Below, one piece after another: positions 37,301 through 48,269 of a stretch of DNA of 64,000 nt. Position 1 is the stretch's first letter; each line of letters starts with the position of its first letter. This DNA comes from Actinernus sp. WN-2022 (Eukaryota > Cnidaria > Anthozoa > Actiniaria > Actinernidae), in contig JAOWCC010000442.1 of NCBI GenBank assembly GCA_030867875.1, positions 806,001 to 870,000 on the forward strand. Reading direction: 5' to 3'. The notes under the pieces were generated by a model that worked only from the letters and a program-made list of their open reading frames with translations, made no database searches and was not told the origin of the DNA. The translations under genes and the position numbers were made by a program.

Positions 37301-38736
37301 TGTCAAAAATTAAAACCCCTTGTGATTTGAATTAACATGAACATGCAATGTTATTTTATGTCATGTTTTGCACATGTATCTGATTGTTAATGTTAGTATC
37401 ATGAATGAAACCTCATCGGAATTAACCCCCATAGCCATCATGATTTTTCTTTCCCAAATACATTATCAAGCCCACATGTTAAATTGAATCAACTATCACA
37501 TTCTTTCAATCAACACTTACAATGTTACCCTTCCTCACTCAAAATTTGAGTTACACCACCAACACATACATGATTTGTCTCTTGAATTAAATTTTACAGA
37601 ATAGTTTTTCCATATTTAAGAAAATAACTTATTTGTAATGTTTCATAGATACATAAGTGTTCTTGTTTTTGGTGGAGAATAAAGATGAAGAGAAGTGATG
37701 GTGCTGAAAAGTATATTTTTTTTAGTCTTAATTCCATATAGATGTGTTCCTTCCAATGCTGATAAAATATGGAACCAGATAATTGTCAGTTTTTTCTACA
37801 GTAAAAATAAATAGGTTTAAAACAGTTATAGTCTCAAAAAATGAGAAATTATATAGATGAAAACTGTATAAGTTTGTTTTTGTTTTCATAGTTTGCTGTA
37901 TTTGCCTGACTTTGCTTTTGTTTGGGAAGAATAGAGATAAAGATAAATATAATGGTGTTAATTTTTTTTAAGTCTGTATTTCAAAACAAGTAATCTGTAT
38001 AACCAGGTGTTCCTTTACTATTTCGGTACAGATATTCCAAAACAGCAAACAAACACCGAGTGAATTGGGAAGAGAAACCAGTTTTACTATTTTACAGGAA
38101 AATAAACAAGACCAGAGGTACTGCTTCCCAGTTTGATCTGCATAAAATGTGTATAAAAGCAAACAATGCAAAGCTTGGGTGAGAAAGTCCACATGCAAGC
38201 TCTTATGATTTCATACACCAACCATTCATACACCAACCATGCATACTTACAGTCTTTGGTAATGATCGTCGTTCCAGGATTTCTACTGCTGTAGACAGTC
38301 TAGTCACTACTGTAACTTCAAATGCTTCGTTTGAAAAATGGTATGAAAATCTCGAATATGGTATTTTATATGTTTAAACCCATTACCTCCTTAGTTCTCT
38401 ACCGAAGTATAAAGCTTATATATTCACAAGTTTCCTTATTTTTGGCGTTTTTCCAGTCGCATATGAACATTTCGAAATGGTTCGTTTTTCTTGAAGACAG
38501 AGTTGAACGAGCAATTGTAGCGTTCTTTCTGTGAACTGGATTATGTGTTATTTGGGCTCAGAGAAGTCACTGAAGAATATCAGTCCATGGTGTGAAGTAA
38601 TAAAGCAATCGTGGTATTTCCGGAGTTGTGAGCGGTCCATGAAAAAGAGCTACAATCCACTCCCGCTCGGCGGCCATCTTGATTCACTTTTAATGAAGTG
38701 GCTAGTACGCATGCGCTCCGTTTTTCCGCTCTGTCG
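34329..38736. mobile_element. foldback element, copy 2 (MITE gain and arm deletion)
   Basis: Same ends as 24273-28566. The left arm is intact. The central AT-rich part has gained the 387-bp MITE. The right arm has lost about 290 bp adjacent to the ACTTACAGTCTTTGG stretch, and a 17-bp TCATACACCAACCATGC tandem repeat sits at the scar near 38210-38245. Confidence 0.6.
36228..36614. mobile_element. 387-bp hAT-like MITE, present only in copy 2
   Basis: CAGGAGCCCATTACCAGGAG at the left is the start of an inverted repeat with the right end (…GTAATGGGCTCCTG). The repeat extends imperfectly for about 85 bp and includes CAGCACAGAGGTAGATGAGG on both sides. GTAACAT flanks it on both sides (36221-36227, 36615-36621), and copy 1 has the single uninterrupted GTAACATG at about 26168, a precise empty site. 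A 7-8-bp target duplication and CAGG ends suggest hAT. The interior is non-coding. Confidence 0.85.
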
Positions 38737-38885
38737 ACATTGGCTGTACTGTGTTGGAGCCGGATATCCTAGTGGGACTACTATACGTACTTCAAATATA
38801 TACTGATAATCGATGTAATCCAGTAAACCTGGCGCTAATAGTCGTTGGGACGTGCAAAACAGTTTTTGTGGTTACGTCTTCAAGG

Positions 38886-40230
38886 AGATAAACTAAGTTC
38901 CGAGTTAGAATCCCGAGTTAGGATCCCGAGTTCGGATCCCCCCTAGGATCTCCCCCCCTCCCCCACCAAAAATAAAAAAAATAAAAATAAAAATTTACTA
39001 ATAAAATAATAATAGTAATAATAATGATATTTCTGAAATCTTATTCTGTCGAATACTTTTTTTAGGGTTAAAGATAGAAGCATCAAAGCATCTTGAGAAC
39101 AAAAATATGCATGAGAAAACAGACACTCTCAGTGAACTGAGAAAGACCCTAACTGGGTTCAGAAAATCCGGACTGAGTTTTGAAAAAGCAGATGAGTCAC
39201 TAAACAACTTTTAAATGTTGCATACAAATATGGGAATCCGTAATTCTCTCTTGAAGTTGTTCGGCTGTTTTTATCGGTAATTCAGTTTATAAAAGATCCC
39301 AATTGATAAATATTATACGATACAATACAATATTATTATAGGTCGGCCTCCCGAAAGTAACGACAGTTAAAGGCTGCTAAAACCGAAGTAACGACCCTTA
39401 TTGTTACACGTTACCGTTTCGAAACTTTACAGTAGAATTTCTCATTTCATTGAGCAGGCAAATGTTTCCGCGGTCCTACTACTGATACCCGAGAATGCGA
39501 ATTTCACTGAAAGTACTCGATATATCAATATACTCTGTCTGATTATTGCAGTTCTAGTCGACCAGTCATCATGCATGATCGGAAGCAAAATACCGAAGCA
39601 ATCACGACCGGCTGACTAGAAAAAGGCAAAACCATATTCAGGATAGGCAGTAAGCTAATATTTGGCTGTTTTGAAGTGATGGCGGTTCAGTTCGTTACAT
39701 TACGTGTAGAGAACTGAGAACTGGTCGGCGCGCGAAATGTGTTAGCTTGTGTAAAGTCTCAGCGCCGTATATTCACCTCCTGTTGAGCGGTTTTTACGGG
39801 AAATTTCTAGAACTACATACTCATACTCTCTTGGTAGTTGCCGAATCGGTTAGCTTTGGTTTGTCTGAACTGTATAAAGAGGATGCTGCAGTGCAAATAA
39901 CATGCTGAGAGCTGTCAAACTAGTTTGATCTAAATCAAAAGCGCACTTCCTATTACTAGTGATTATATACATCTTGGGAATTTTGACACGAGGTAGTACA
40001 GCCCCCCAAAAAGAACATGATGTCGATCAGCAGGGAAAGAAAAGGATGCGAGATTCACTGGTTCGCAAAGGGAGCTCGACATGGTAAACAAATTGAAGAA
40101 CTGAAAAACTATACTTGAAAATGCAAACTTTAACAGAACGTGTACTTTTTTTTTTGGGGGGGGGGATCCTAGGGGGGATCCTAGCTCGGGATCCTAACTC
40201 CGGTTCCTAACTCGATAAATAGCGAGACTC
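38886..40230. mobile_element. GGATCC-ended element, copy 2
   Basis: The counterpart of 28716-30097. The right-end minisatellite is two 15-bp units shorter. GTCTTCAAGG flanks are preserved (38876-38885 and 40231-40240). Confidence 0.5.
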
Positions 40231-40641
40231 GTCTTCAAGGGCTTGAATACAACAAAGTTGTGTAAAAATAGAGAATACCCGTTAAAGTACTCGGTATTCC
40301 GGCACAGTATACATAGAATATATTGGACTTTAATAGTGTATATAAATCGTCTTGCACTCACTCCTAGCTTAAATTACCCGGCGCTAGCTCTTTTTACTAG
40401 TTAGTGTCAAAACAGAATTCACAGGCATCGTTAATACAGGTGAAAGCTCTTTATCTGGAGTTGCAAAAACGAAAAAAACGAAGTATAATAACGATATTTC
40501 GCCTGATGTTTTTTCAACACTATCGACGCTTTCCACCGCGATCATGACGCATTCCATTTGAGAACTGGTCGATCAGACTAATCTGTACCTTGTTTGTATT
40601 CTAACATTTATAGCTCCGTCTTACTTAATTGCTTTTGACCT

Positions 40642-41144
40642 TTAGTTCGTTGAGCTAATGCTGGACACAATTGATGCAATTAAGGTCACTTAACTATATA
40701 CCAGACCCGCGGCTCAAGAAAAATAAAATCATCAAAACGTCTACGATCTAACATTACCCAAACGGAAAATTCTGCGAAACATCTGTCTGCATGATAGTTT
40801 TAAAAGCTTTTTGATTTGATCCGGTCTTTTATCTGTCGCCTAGCTTCCTTTCCAGACTTCGGAATCGACATTCATTTCCCTTATATCAACAGACGTCTGC
40901 GGTTTTTCATGCCAGCAAAAAAATATTCCGTTCTATAAGAACTGAGTTCGGGACAGACTGTTCCTTCTCAGGGAGGAGAACTAGCCAGTTCTGCCAGTCC
41001 TATTCCACAATGTGTACAATTAGGGATCTAAGAACCACAACGGCATGAAACAAGTTTTAATTTACAAAATACAATAACTGCACATGAAAATACATGTACA
41101 TGCAGTTGTAAATAATGTGGCTGTTGTCTGTAAAAACACAGTGG
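40642..41144. other. no gene seen
   Basis: Single-copy-looking AT-rich sequence between the tandem duplication and the minisatellite element. No coding or structural signal. Confidence 0.4.
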
Positions 41145-41194
41145 CCGTTTTCATACTATAGACACGCCTTCTAGACGTATTTGGGTCTAGAAGG

Positions 41195-42320
41195 GTCTAG
41201 TATAACTTAGTGCGTCTTCTTAGTTCGTCTACTATAACTTAGTGCGTCTTCTTAGTTCGTCTAGTATAACTTAGTGCGTCTTCTTAGTTCGTCTAGTATA
41301 ACTTAGTGCGTCTTCTTAGTTCGTCTAGTATAACTTAGTGCGTCTTCTTAGTTCGTCTAGTATAACTTAGTGCGTCTTCTTAGTTCGTCTAGTATAACTT
41401 AGTGCGTCTTCTTAGTTCGTCTAGTATAACTTAGTGCGTCTTCTTAGTTCGTCTAGTATAACTTAGTGCGTCTTCTTAGTTCGTCTAGTATAACTTAGTG
41501 CGTCTTCTTAGTTCGTCTAGTATAACTTAGTGCGTCTTCTTAGTTCGTCTAGTATAACTTAGTGCGTCTTCTTAGTTCGTCTAGTATAACTTAGTGCGTC
41601 TTCTTAGTGCGTCTTCTTAGTTCGTCTAGTATAACTTAGTGCGTCTTCTTAGTGCGTCTTCTTAGTTCGTCTAGTATAACTTAGTGCGTCTTCTTAGTTC
41701 GTCTAGTATAACTTAGTGCGTCTTCTTAGTTCGTCTAGTATAACTTAGTGCGTCTTCTTAGTTCGTCTAGTATAACTTAGTGCGTCTTCTTAGTTCGTCT
41801 AGTATAACTTAGTGCGTCTTCTTAGTTCGTCTAGTATAACTTAGTGCGTCTTCTTAGTTCGTCTAGTATAACTTAGTGAGTCTTCTTAGTTCGTCTAATA
41901 TAACTTAGTGCGTCTTCTTAGTTCGTCTAGTATAACTTAGTGCGTCTTCTTAGTTCGTCTAGTATAACTTAGTGCGTCTTCTTAGTTCGTCTAGTATAAC
42001 TTAGTGCGTCTTCTTAGTTCGTCTAGTATAACTTAGTGCGTCTTCTTAGTTCGTCTAGTATAACTTAGTGCGTCTTCTTAGTTCGTCTAGTATAACTTAG
42101 TGCGTCTTCTTAGTTCGTCTAGTATAACTTAAGTGAGTCTTCTTAGTTCGTCTAGTATAACTTAGTGCGTCTTCTTAGTTCGTCTAATATAACTTAGTGC
42201 GTATTCTTAGTTCGTCTAGTATAACTTAGTGCGTCTTCTTAGTTCGTCTAGTATAACTTAGTGCGTCTTCTTAGTTCGTCTAGTATAACTTAGTGCGTCT
42301 TCTTAGTTCGTCTAGTATAA
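41195..42320. repeat. 32-bp minisatellite array, about 35 units, inverted relative to 721-1219
   Basis: Unit core TTCGTCTAGTATAACTTAGT is the reverse complement of the left array unit. The units are highly homogeneous, with two truncated 13-bp sub-units near 41610 and 41650 (TTAGTGCGTCTTC repeated) and rare substitutions. Confidence 0.95.
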
Positions 42321-42582
42321 AAGGCGTTATGCAACTGGACGAACTAAGTTCGATAGTGTGTCGTTTTGGACGGATTACCAAACTTAGTTCTTCCAGTCGT
42401 ATAATGAGTCTTGTCAGCCCGTTTCTATACTCGGCGAACTATTAAGGATATGTAGTTATAATAGGAAATCATGTTTGCCGCATAGCACTATATAGTAAGT
42501 GTAAAGGATGTGATGTAAAGTCACGTGGTAAGCTGTAGTGCTAAATGTGCACGCCCTACGAGGGAAAGAGAAAAAATCTGAC

Positions 42583-42652
42583 CCAAGTGGGACTCGAACC
42601 CAACGACCTCCAGGTTACAACCTGGAGGTCGTTGGGTTCGAGTCCCACTTGG
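42583..42652. repeat. perfect 34-bp-arm palindrome with tRNA-type B box
   Basis: The two arms are exact reverse complements around a 2-bp AC spacer (42617-42618). The right arm includes GGTTCGAGTCC (42635-42645), an exact match to the RNA polymerase III B-box consensus, in the layout anticodon-stem / variable loop / T-arm of a tRNA 3' half. The left arm is its mirror image (42590-42600), so a D-arm and 5' acceptor strand are missing and this cannot be a working tRNA gene. Confidence 0.85.
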
Positions 42653-42732
42653 AACTATTAAGGAGACGTACTAAGTTGTCTTTGCCTTATACGTGCATGT
42701 ACACGCATAATGCGTCTCTAGTATAAAAACGG

Positions 42733-43838
42733 TTAATGTAAAAACGCCGAGTTCAGACGTTTTAAAGAGTGCCGCGGACATTTACTTTTGTGGGACGAAT
42801 ATATAGAAAGCGCCTTTATAGATTCGATTGGAAGTAGACACGAGCACGTGATCTTAGTATATAACTAGAAGTTCACTATTTGAAGGGAAATTAATGCCTG
42901 GAATGCTGCTGATTATATATTAATAGTGTGCGTGCTATCAAGAGCATTCATGGCTTCATAACAACCTACATTGACACAGTCATCCTGGCAAAACAGATTG
43001 AATTAACCAGATTTAACTTCTGGCCGGTCATACAGTAGTATCAGTTGTTACGTAAATGTGGCTTGTCCGCCTGTCAAAAAGTAGTTCATTTGGAACTCTT
43101 TGAAAACTCCATTTTACTATAACATTTTTTAAATGGATTTTTAACATGATTAAATAAAATAAATGAATACATGCAGTTGAATACGACTTAAAATGTTTGT
43201 CAGGTCTTTTAAAGGGACTGTGTCATGGTGAGAGACCACAATAGATGTCCGCGCCGGACACGGTCATAATCAGCGATTTCATATGAACTGACGAACCTCC
43301 CGCACATGTGGTAAAATCAAAGCAAATATTCAAAAATGACTAATAAACTGTGTAAATATACAGTAATCAAGTAAAATAATGAAAATACTTGCAATCAAGC
43401 ATTGAAGGAGGGGGATTTAACTGTTTTAACCCACCATTCGAACACTGACTCCATACAGACAGACATTATTTGGAGTCTTATACAATAAAGTACATAGACT
43501 AAAGTCCAAATAACTATACTAACTATAAATAGTGATTATACATATCATTATTTCACAGAACTTCATATCTGTATTCAATATATATTTATGACAGATAGGA
43601 CTGTAGGGTAACTAGTGGATAAAATGTAATAATTATAGCCCCATACTAGAAAGTTCAAGAACGCTCGCATCGACGCCTTTTTTCAAGGCATTCGTAAATA
43701 AACTTGGCACTTAATGCTTGGAGATTTGGGTGGGTCGATAATGAGACGAAATTTCACGTTCTCATTTATGTGAGTTAAATTCTTATTGAGAGTGGAGCTA
43801 ATTGATGAGAAAAGTTCAATTCTTAGATCGTCATAGTT
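42733..43838. other. no gene seen
   Basis: AT-rich sequence between the minisatellite element and the LINE fragment. The right part may be the 3' untranslated tail of the LINE on the minus strand, but no poly-A or tail repeat is visible to confirm it. Confidence 0.35.
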
Positions 43839-44309
43839 TCAACATCTGACTAGAAAGTGAATCTCGTCTTCGACTTCGGTCCCACACTGTGAACAAATTC
43901 GTTCTTCAGGCTTTTTGTAAGGTCTCGCATGCCTTCCTCTTTCAATTTCTAGACTGTGGTTGCTGATTCTCAATTTAGTCATGGCTGTTCTGTGTTTCAG
44001 CACAGTGACAGTTTTTAGATAATTTTCACAATTATAACTTGTTTTAAATAGTCGGAATGTTCTCAGTTTGTTACGTTGATCAGGCGAACCTTTGCGTTCA
44101 TCGTTATGAATTTCACTTGTCCATGTCTGTATTTCATTATCAATTATTCTTTGTTTGATTAAAGGGAGCCATAATTTATGAGAATCTAAATCTTGCTGTT
44201 CAATCCAATAGCTACCAAAACCTAGACGATATAAGAATGTTCTGATTTTTTTGCTCCAGAAAGCTACGCTCGTCTCGTTTTTAATGTCTACGTAAACCAA
44301 ACTGGACAA
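43839..44309 (-). CDS. LINE ORF2 C-terminal fragment with zinc-knuckle end
   Basis: An open frame of 156 codons. It contains RNKLRTFRLFKTSYNCENYL, then MTKLRISNHSLEIERGRHAR, PEERICSQCG and DEIHFLVRC-stop. The C-x2-C-x8-H-x4-C cluster at the extreme C-terminus and the preceding RISNH...GRHARP block are typical of the tail of LINE reverse transcriptase proteins in invertebrates, a region downstream of the RT domain. No RT motif is present upstream, so this is a 5'-truncated copy, as is usual for target-primed insertion. The terminal frame is still open. The reported start is only the edge of the frame. Confidence 0.65.
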   Translation of the reverse strand: MSSLVYVDIKNETSVAFWSKKIRTFLYRLGFGSYWIEQQDLDSHKLWLPLIKQRIIDNEIQTWTSEIHNDERKGSPDQRNKLRTFRLFKTSYNCENYLKTVTVLKHRTAMTKLRISNHSLEIERGRHARPYKKPEERICSQCGTEVEDEIHFLVRC

Positions 44310-44525
44310 CCCAGGAATTTCCTACATGCATAGTACCATGACATAGCCCCTTTAAGACCATTATATGTTGATTCCAGATTTTCGGCCTCGTTAGACGTTA
44401 ATCAAAATAGCCCTGACCCTCATATTGTTTTTTTTAAGGCAGAAACCCAACACTCTTTTGTAGCAAGTCACCATGTTTGAGAGTGTGCATGGTTACTCGT
44501 AATTGTTGATTAAATTCACATGTTA

Positions 44526-44539
44526 GTAATGGGCTCCTG
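44526..44539. mobile_element. solo terminal repeat of the 387-bp MITE family
   Basis: GTAATGGGCTCCTG is identical to the right terminus of the element at 36228-36614. No matching second end nearby, so it is a fragment or chance match of 14 bp. Confidence 0.4.
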
Positions 44540-44643
44540 GTTATATCCAATAGTGCTACCTGCATGTCTGCTCTGTTAATTGAGCAAAACTGTGACATCA
44601 TTATGCCATTTAATTTTGAAGGCTTTGAGTTAAGACGTCAATC

Positions 44644-45075
44644 TTATTTTAACATTTCAGCTGATGTTCTTAACATTTCCTTGAACGACTCGTAATCTTC
44701 GGCGGAGAAGAAAGCGTCGAAAATACCACGTTCTTCCAACTCTTGCACAGACGGCAACTCTACTCCTTCAACTGGCGGATGTGTCTCACTATTTCTTATG
44801 CCCCGGATGTATTCCATTATCTGCAGGTGGTCGTCCGTGAGCCCGATAACTGTTGTAATGTAGTTGTATTGTTTCCAGGCGTTGTCCCTTTCATCGGACT
44901 TCACATTTCTCTTGATCAAACTTTTCATACTTTCTTTATTTGCCTTGCAGTGTTGCAGTTTTTCTGGTGAGATATGTGGCAACACATATCGGCAGATGTT
45001 GGTATGGATTTGCTGCGATAGCTGCCCTGAAATGATGCGATACATTGAGTCTTGCGATGACATTAACTCCTCCAT
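44644..45075 (-). CDS. intact 143-aa protein related to the coiled-coil/HEPN-like family
   Basis: The ATG at 45073-45075 opens a frame to a stop at 44644. It lacks the long coiled coil but shares the order of landmarks of the C-terminal domain of the 4041-5074 and 8236-9244 genes: SGQLSQQIHTNICRYVLP (against GQLCQDLQ...YKAVLP), a charged linker helix, IRGIRNSETHP (R94-x4-H99, against DSRNQEAHP), then ELEERGIFDAFFS (against EMEKKGILKGWLS). The R-x4-H pair is conserved although overall identity is low, which argues that it matters. A CAAAACAG acceptor-like site lies just upstream, so it may be a terminal exon. HEPN RNases cut RNA and often act in host-virus or stress conflict; that role here is inference. 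Confidence 0.55.
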   Translation of the reverse strand: MEELMSSQDSMYRIISGQLSQQIHTNICRYVLPHISPEKLQHCKANKESMKSLIKRNVKSDERDNAWKQYNYITTVIGLTDDHLQIMEYIRGIRNSETHPPVEGVELPSVQELEERGIFDAFFSAEDYESFKEMLRTSAEMLK

Positions 45076-45591
45076 TCTTGATTTAGGGGTGGCGACCTCT
45101 GTTTTGGAGATAGTAATACTTTAAAGTTCATACGAAAACCATGTAACGAGATTTTGACTTCGACGGCAAAGTAAACTTTCGTCACTGCAATTAATTTATT
45201 CAAATCTAGTACAGAAACATGGACCATTTCTCTTTCAAAATTCGAAACTAGCATTGCCAACAATTTTAAACACACTCTCGTTCATCTAAAAAGAACAACG
45301 AACACGATAGAAACACTTTCATCAACTTTACCCCGCTACAAAAAAAGTTATTCAACTCCGCCGTAGATGGTACATTTCGAAGAAAGACGCTGTTTGGTTC
45401 AATTCTAGTAATAACGCAAATAATTCTCTAAAATACTCAATTTCATCTCTAGAAATTATTAAAACATATTATTCTAGATGTAAAATACTCGAGGAACACG
45501 CCTAACATACTTTCAACGCAATCGCGCTGTCGCGAAAAACTATTTCGAACGTCGAGACAACTCAAACATGAAAAATAAACACAGAATTTTA

Positions 45592-46355
45592 GGGCCCGTT
45601 TACAAGGAGATAGGGTTACCCTAGCACTAGGGTCAAAGATAGCCCGGGTTTACAAGCAAAATGATTTAGGTAGGGTTACCCTACTGCCCGGGCCAACTCA
45701 ACACAAGCCAGTTGAAGTCTCTTTCAAATATATTATTCATTTGAGAAGCCGTTTCTTATGAAATGTCATACTAATGTATGAAAACATGTGCTACTAATAT
45801 TACTCTTCCACTTTTCTTTCATTTTTATCCGTTTCAAACAGATATGTGGAAGTGATTTTGATTTTACTGATTCTTTGGTAGCCTGTGAACCGCTAGGCTC
45901 GCGGCCGCCAAAATCATTCAAGCATAGAAAACAACATGGCGGAGACGAGTAGAGTTCTGGCGGGTTTTGGTGGATTAACGTCGATTCCTCTTTCTGTGGT
46001 GCCCTTTATTGAAGCTGTCTAGTATCCTAGAATGTTGTTATGTTACTTACTAATTGCTAGTGAACTTCAGAAACTTGCAATGTGAAATTTGGCTCTAGAA
46101 TAGAGTTGACCCGGGTAGGCGGGTTACCCTAGCAAACCGTTTACAAGGGCAAAACATAGCCCTAGTGCTAGGGTCACCCTAGCTCTCAGACAGGGTAACC
46201 CTAGCGCTAGGGTAACCCGGGAAGCCGAGTTGAGTTGTCCCGCCTGCTTGTAAACACATCGCTAAAAATAAGAGGAAATGACCCATCGCTAGGGTAGCCC
46301 TAGGGGTAGGGTAACCCTAGTGCTAGGGTAACCCTATCTCCTTGTAAACGGGCCC
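45592..46355. mobile_element. 764-bp Harbinger-like MITE inserted in satellite
   Basis: GGGCCCGTTTACAAGGAGAT opens it, and the reverse complement closes it at 46355, with the inverted repeat running for about 45 bp. Flanks are TTA (left) and TAA (right). The uninterrupted satellite elsewhere reads CAGAATTTTAGTAAATCAT (for example near 49270), which gives the empty site and implies a TTA duplication with one later change. Many internal CTAGGGTAACCC / GGGTTACCC blocks are self-complementary. The end sequence and 3-bp target fit PIF/Harbinger or the related ISL2EU group. It also contains a CAACATGGCGGAG patch at about 45932. Confidence 0.75.
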
Positions 46356-46908
46356 TAAGTAAATCATAGTACTGACAAAAACTAGTTCTCGAAAGTCGAA
46401 ATTCATCTCTAGAAACTTTACAACCACTGCATTCTCATGGTAAAAATACTAATAGTTATGTACTATAAAATAACTAAACGTATAAACATAAAACTACTCA
46501 CATTTGCGAAGCAATATCAAACCAAGACAGTCCCAAAAACCACGATTCACCAATCTGTAGATACAAAACGAGCATCAATGTTAATATATTTTTAAAAGCA
46601 CATCTTTTACTATTACTCCTACTATTACATTACGAAACTAGTAATTTAGATATTTACCTTGCCAAAATAAGAAAGGAAACTTCGTAGAGAAGCGCTGATT
46701 ATACTTGTTTCTACCACGAGGTCGATCTTGAACGTGATCGAATCTGGTAAGAAAAAACGAACATAGAGAAATGTCAATACATTTGCAAAAGCACATCTAT
46801 TACTATAACTCCTACTATTACATTAAGGAACTGGTAATTTAGATATTTACCTTGATAAAAGAAGAACAGAAACTTCGTAGAGAAGCGCTGATTATACTTG
46901 TTTCTACC

Positions 46909-48269
46909 CGGCGTGTCTAAAACGCAGGTAACGGGTAGCGGGTAACGGGTAACGGGTAACGGGTAACGGATAGATAAAGGTTTTTTTTTTGTACAAAAAT
47001 ATTATCTGGCATCCGTTTACGGTGTGCCACACAGGTACCCCAGGCTCATTATGCGTAAAACGGTTATTTCCCGGATATTTGAAATTACAATAAATGTATG
47101 GAGTTTTAGCTCGCATGCCCGTTTGCTCTAAAATAAATTTCAATAAATCGTCAAAATATTCTTACCTGTCTCTTGTGTATTTCTTTCAGTTTCTGTGAAG
47201 TTTCAAGCCATTCAATTCCGTTCAATATTGAGTGAATTTTCCTTCCCTTAGTATAATTATTGGGAAGGTAGCAAACTCTAGGCCGATCAGCCGCTCGAAT
47301 TCGCATAAAAATCCCGTACATCGCCAAAATTCCTTCAAATAACGGTTGCCCAAACACAGGTCCTTCACCACACTCAGCTTCCCTTTCACTGGTTTACTTT
47401 AACGGGAGAAAAATGCCACGTAGTTTGCAGTTTTCGAGTTTCGCGGATGTCCTGCAACGGGCTCAGACCTCAAACATATATACATGTACCTTATTTTTAA
47501 AATGATATTTCAACAAGCGGTCTAGTGGTCAAGTTTTTTTTTACTTCTTTTTCTCTTTTCTCATTTTTATTTAATCTTTTCGTCTATTTTAAGGTATTAG
47601 GGCCGCTTTCTACACTAAAAATAAACAAAACATTGATATATATGTTTGAGGTCTGAGCCCGTTGCAGGACAGATGGACAAGAACATCCGCGAAACTCGAA
47701 GTAAACCAGTGAAAGGGAAGCTGAGTGTGGTGAAGGACTTCTGTTTGGGCAACCGTTATTTGAAGGAATTTTGGCGATGTACGAGATTTTTATGCGAATT
47801 CGAGCGGCTGATCGGCCAAGAGTTTGCTACCTTCCCAATAAATATACTAAGGGAAGGAAAATTCCCGTAACTCACTCAATATTGAACGGAATGGCTTGAA
47901 ACTTCAGAGAAACTGAAAGAAATACACAAGAGACAGGTAAGAATATTTTGACGATTTATTGAAATTTATTTTAGAGCCAACGGGCATGCGAGCTAAAACT
48001 CCATACATTTATTGTAATTTCAAATATCCGGATATAACCGTTTTACGCATAATGAGTCTGGGGTACCTGTGTGGCACACCGTAAACGGGTGCCAGATAAT
48101 ATTTTTGTACCAAAAAAAAACCTTCATCTACCCGTTACCCGTTACCAGTTACCAGTTACCCGTTACCCGTTACCCGCTACCCGCTACCCGTTACCCGCTA
48201 TTCGTTACCCGCTACCCGCTACCCGTTACCCGTTACCCGCTACCCGTTACCTGCGTTTTAGACACGCCG
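46909..48269. mobile_element. 1.36-kb foldback element with 9-bp target duplication
   Basis: CGGCGTGTCTAAAACGCAGG at the left and its reverse complement at the right start arms of roughly 570 and 630 bp around a spacer of about 150 bp (47483-47636). GTTTCTACC flanks both ends (46900-46908, 48270-48278) and occurs once in the empty satellite monomer (TTGTTTCTACCACGAGGTC at about 48459). The 9-bp duplication fits Mutator-like elements. Each arm carries a 7-bp minisatellite (CGGGTAA left, TTACCCG/CTACCCG right) of different copy number, about 7 against 17. Frames in the arms are mirror images and not convincing genes. Confidence 0.8.

Larger units (their letters stand above)
30529..40641. repeat. 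10-kb tandem duplication, copy 2
   Basis: The counterpart of 20515-30508, offset by 10014 bp at the left and 10170 bp near the right. It carries the right part of the DDE element, the nested MITE (31803-32070), the 498-bp element (32510-33006), the foldback (34329-38736) and the GGATCC-ended element (38886-40230). It uniquely holds the MITE at 36228-36614. It lacks about 0.3 kb that copy 1 has at about 27782-28074, in the right arm of the foldback. Confidence 0.9.
41145..42732. mobile_element. 1.6-kb minisatellite-carrying DNA element
   Basis: The left end CCGTTTTCATACTATAGAC and the right end (reverse complement CCGTTTTTATACTAGAGAC) are inverted repeats, continuing imperfectly through GCG-rich blocks (right block GCATAATGCGTC). 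Between them lie the 32-bp array (41195-42320) and a perfect palindrome with a tRNA-like B box (42583-42652). The same terminal ATAAAAACGG follows the array at 721-1219. Target duplication not clear. No transposase. Confidence 0.6.

Noticed and set aside
42583..42652. tRNA gene
   Set aside because: The T-arm and B box are present, but the 5' half is a mirror image of the 3' half, so no D-arm or acceptor pairing is possible.
46920..46970. telomeric repeat
   Set aside because: The CGGGTAA units resemble but do not match metazoan TTAGGG, and they lie inside transposon arms.
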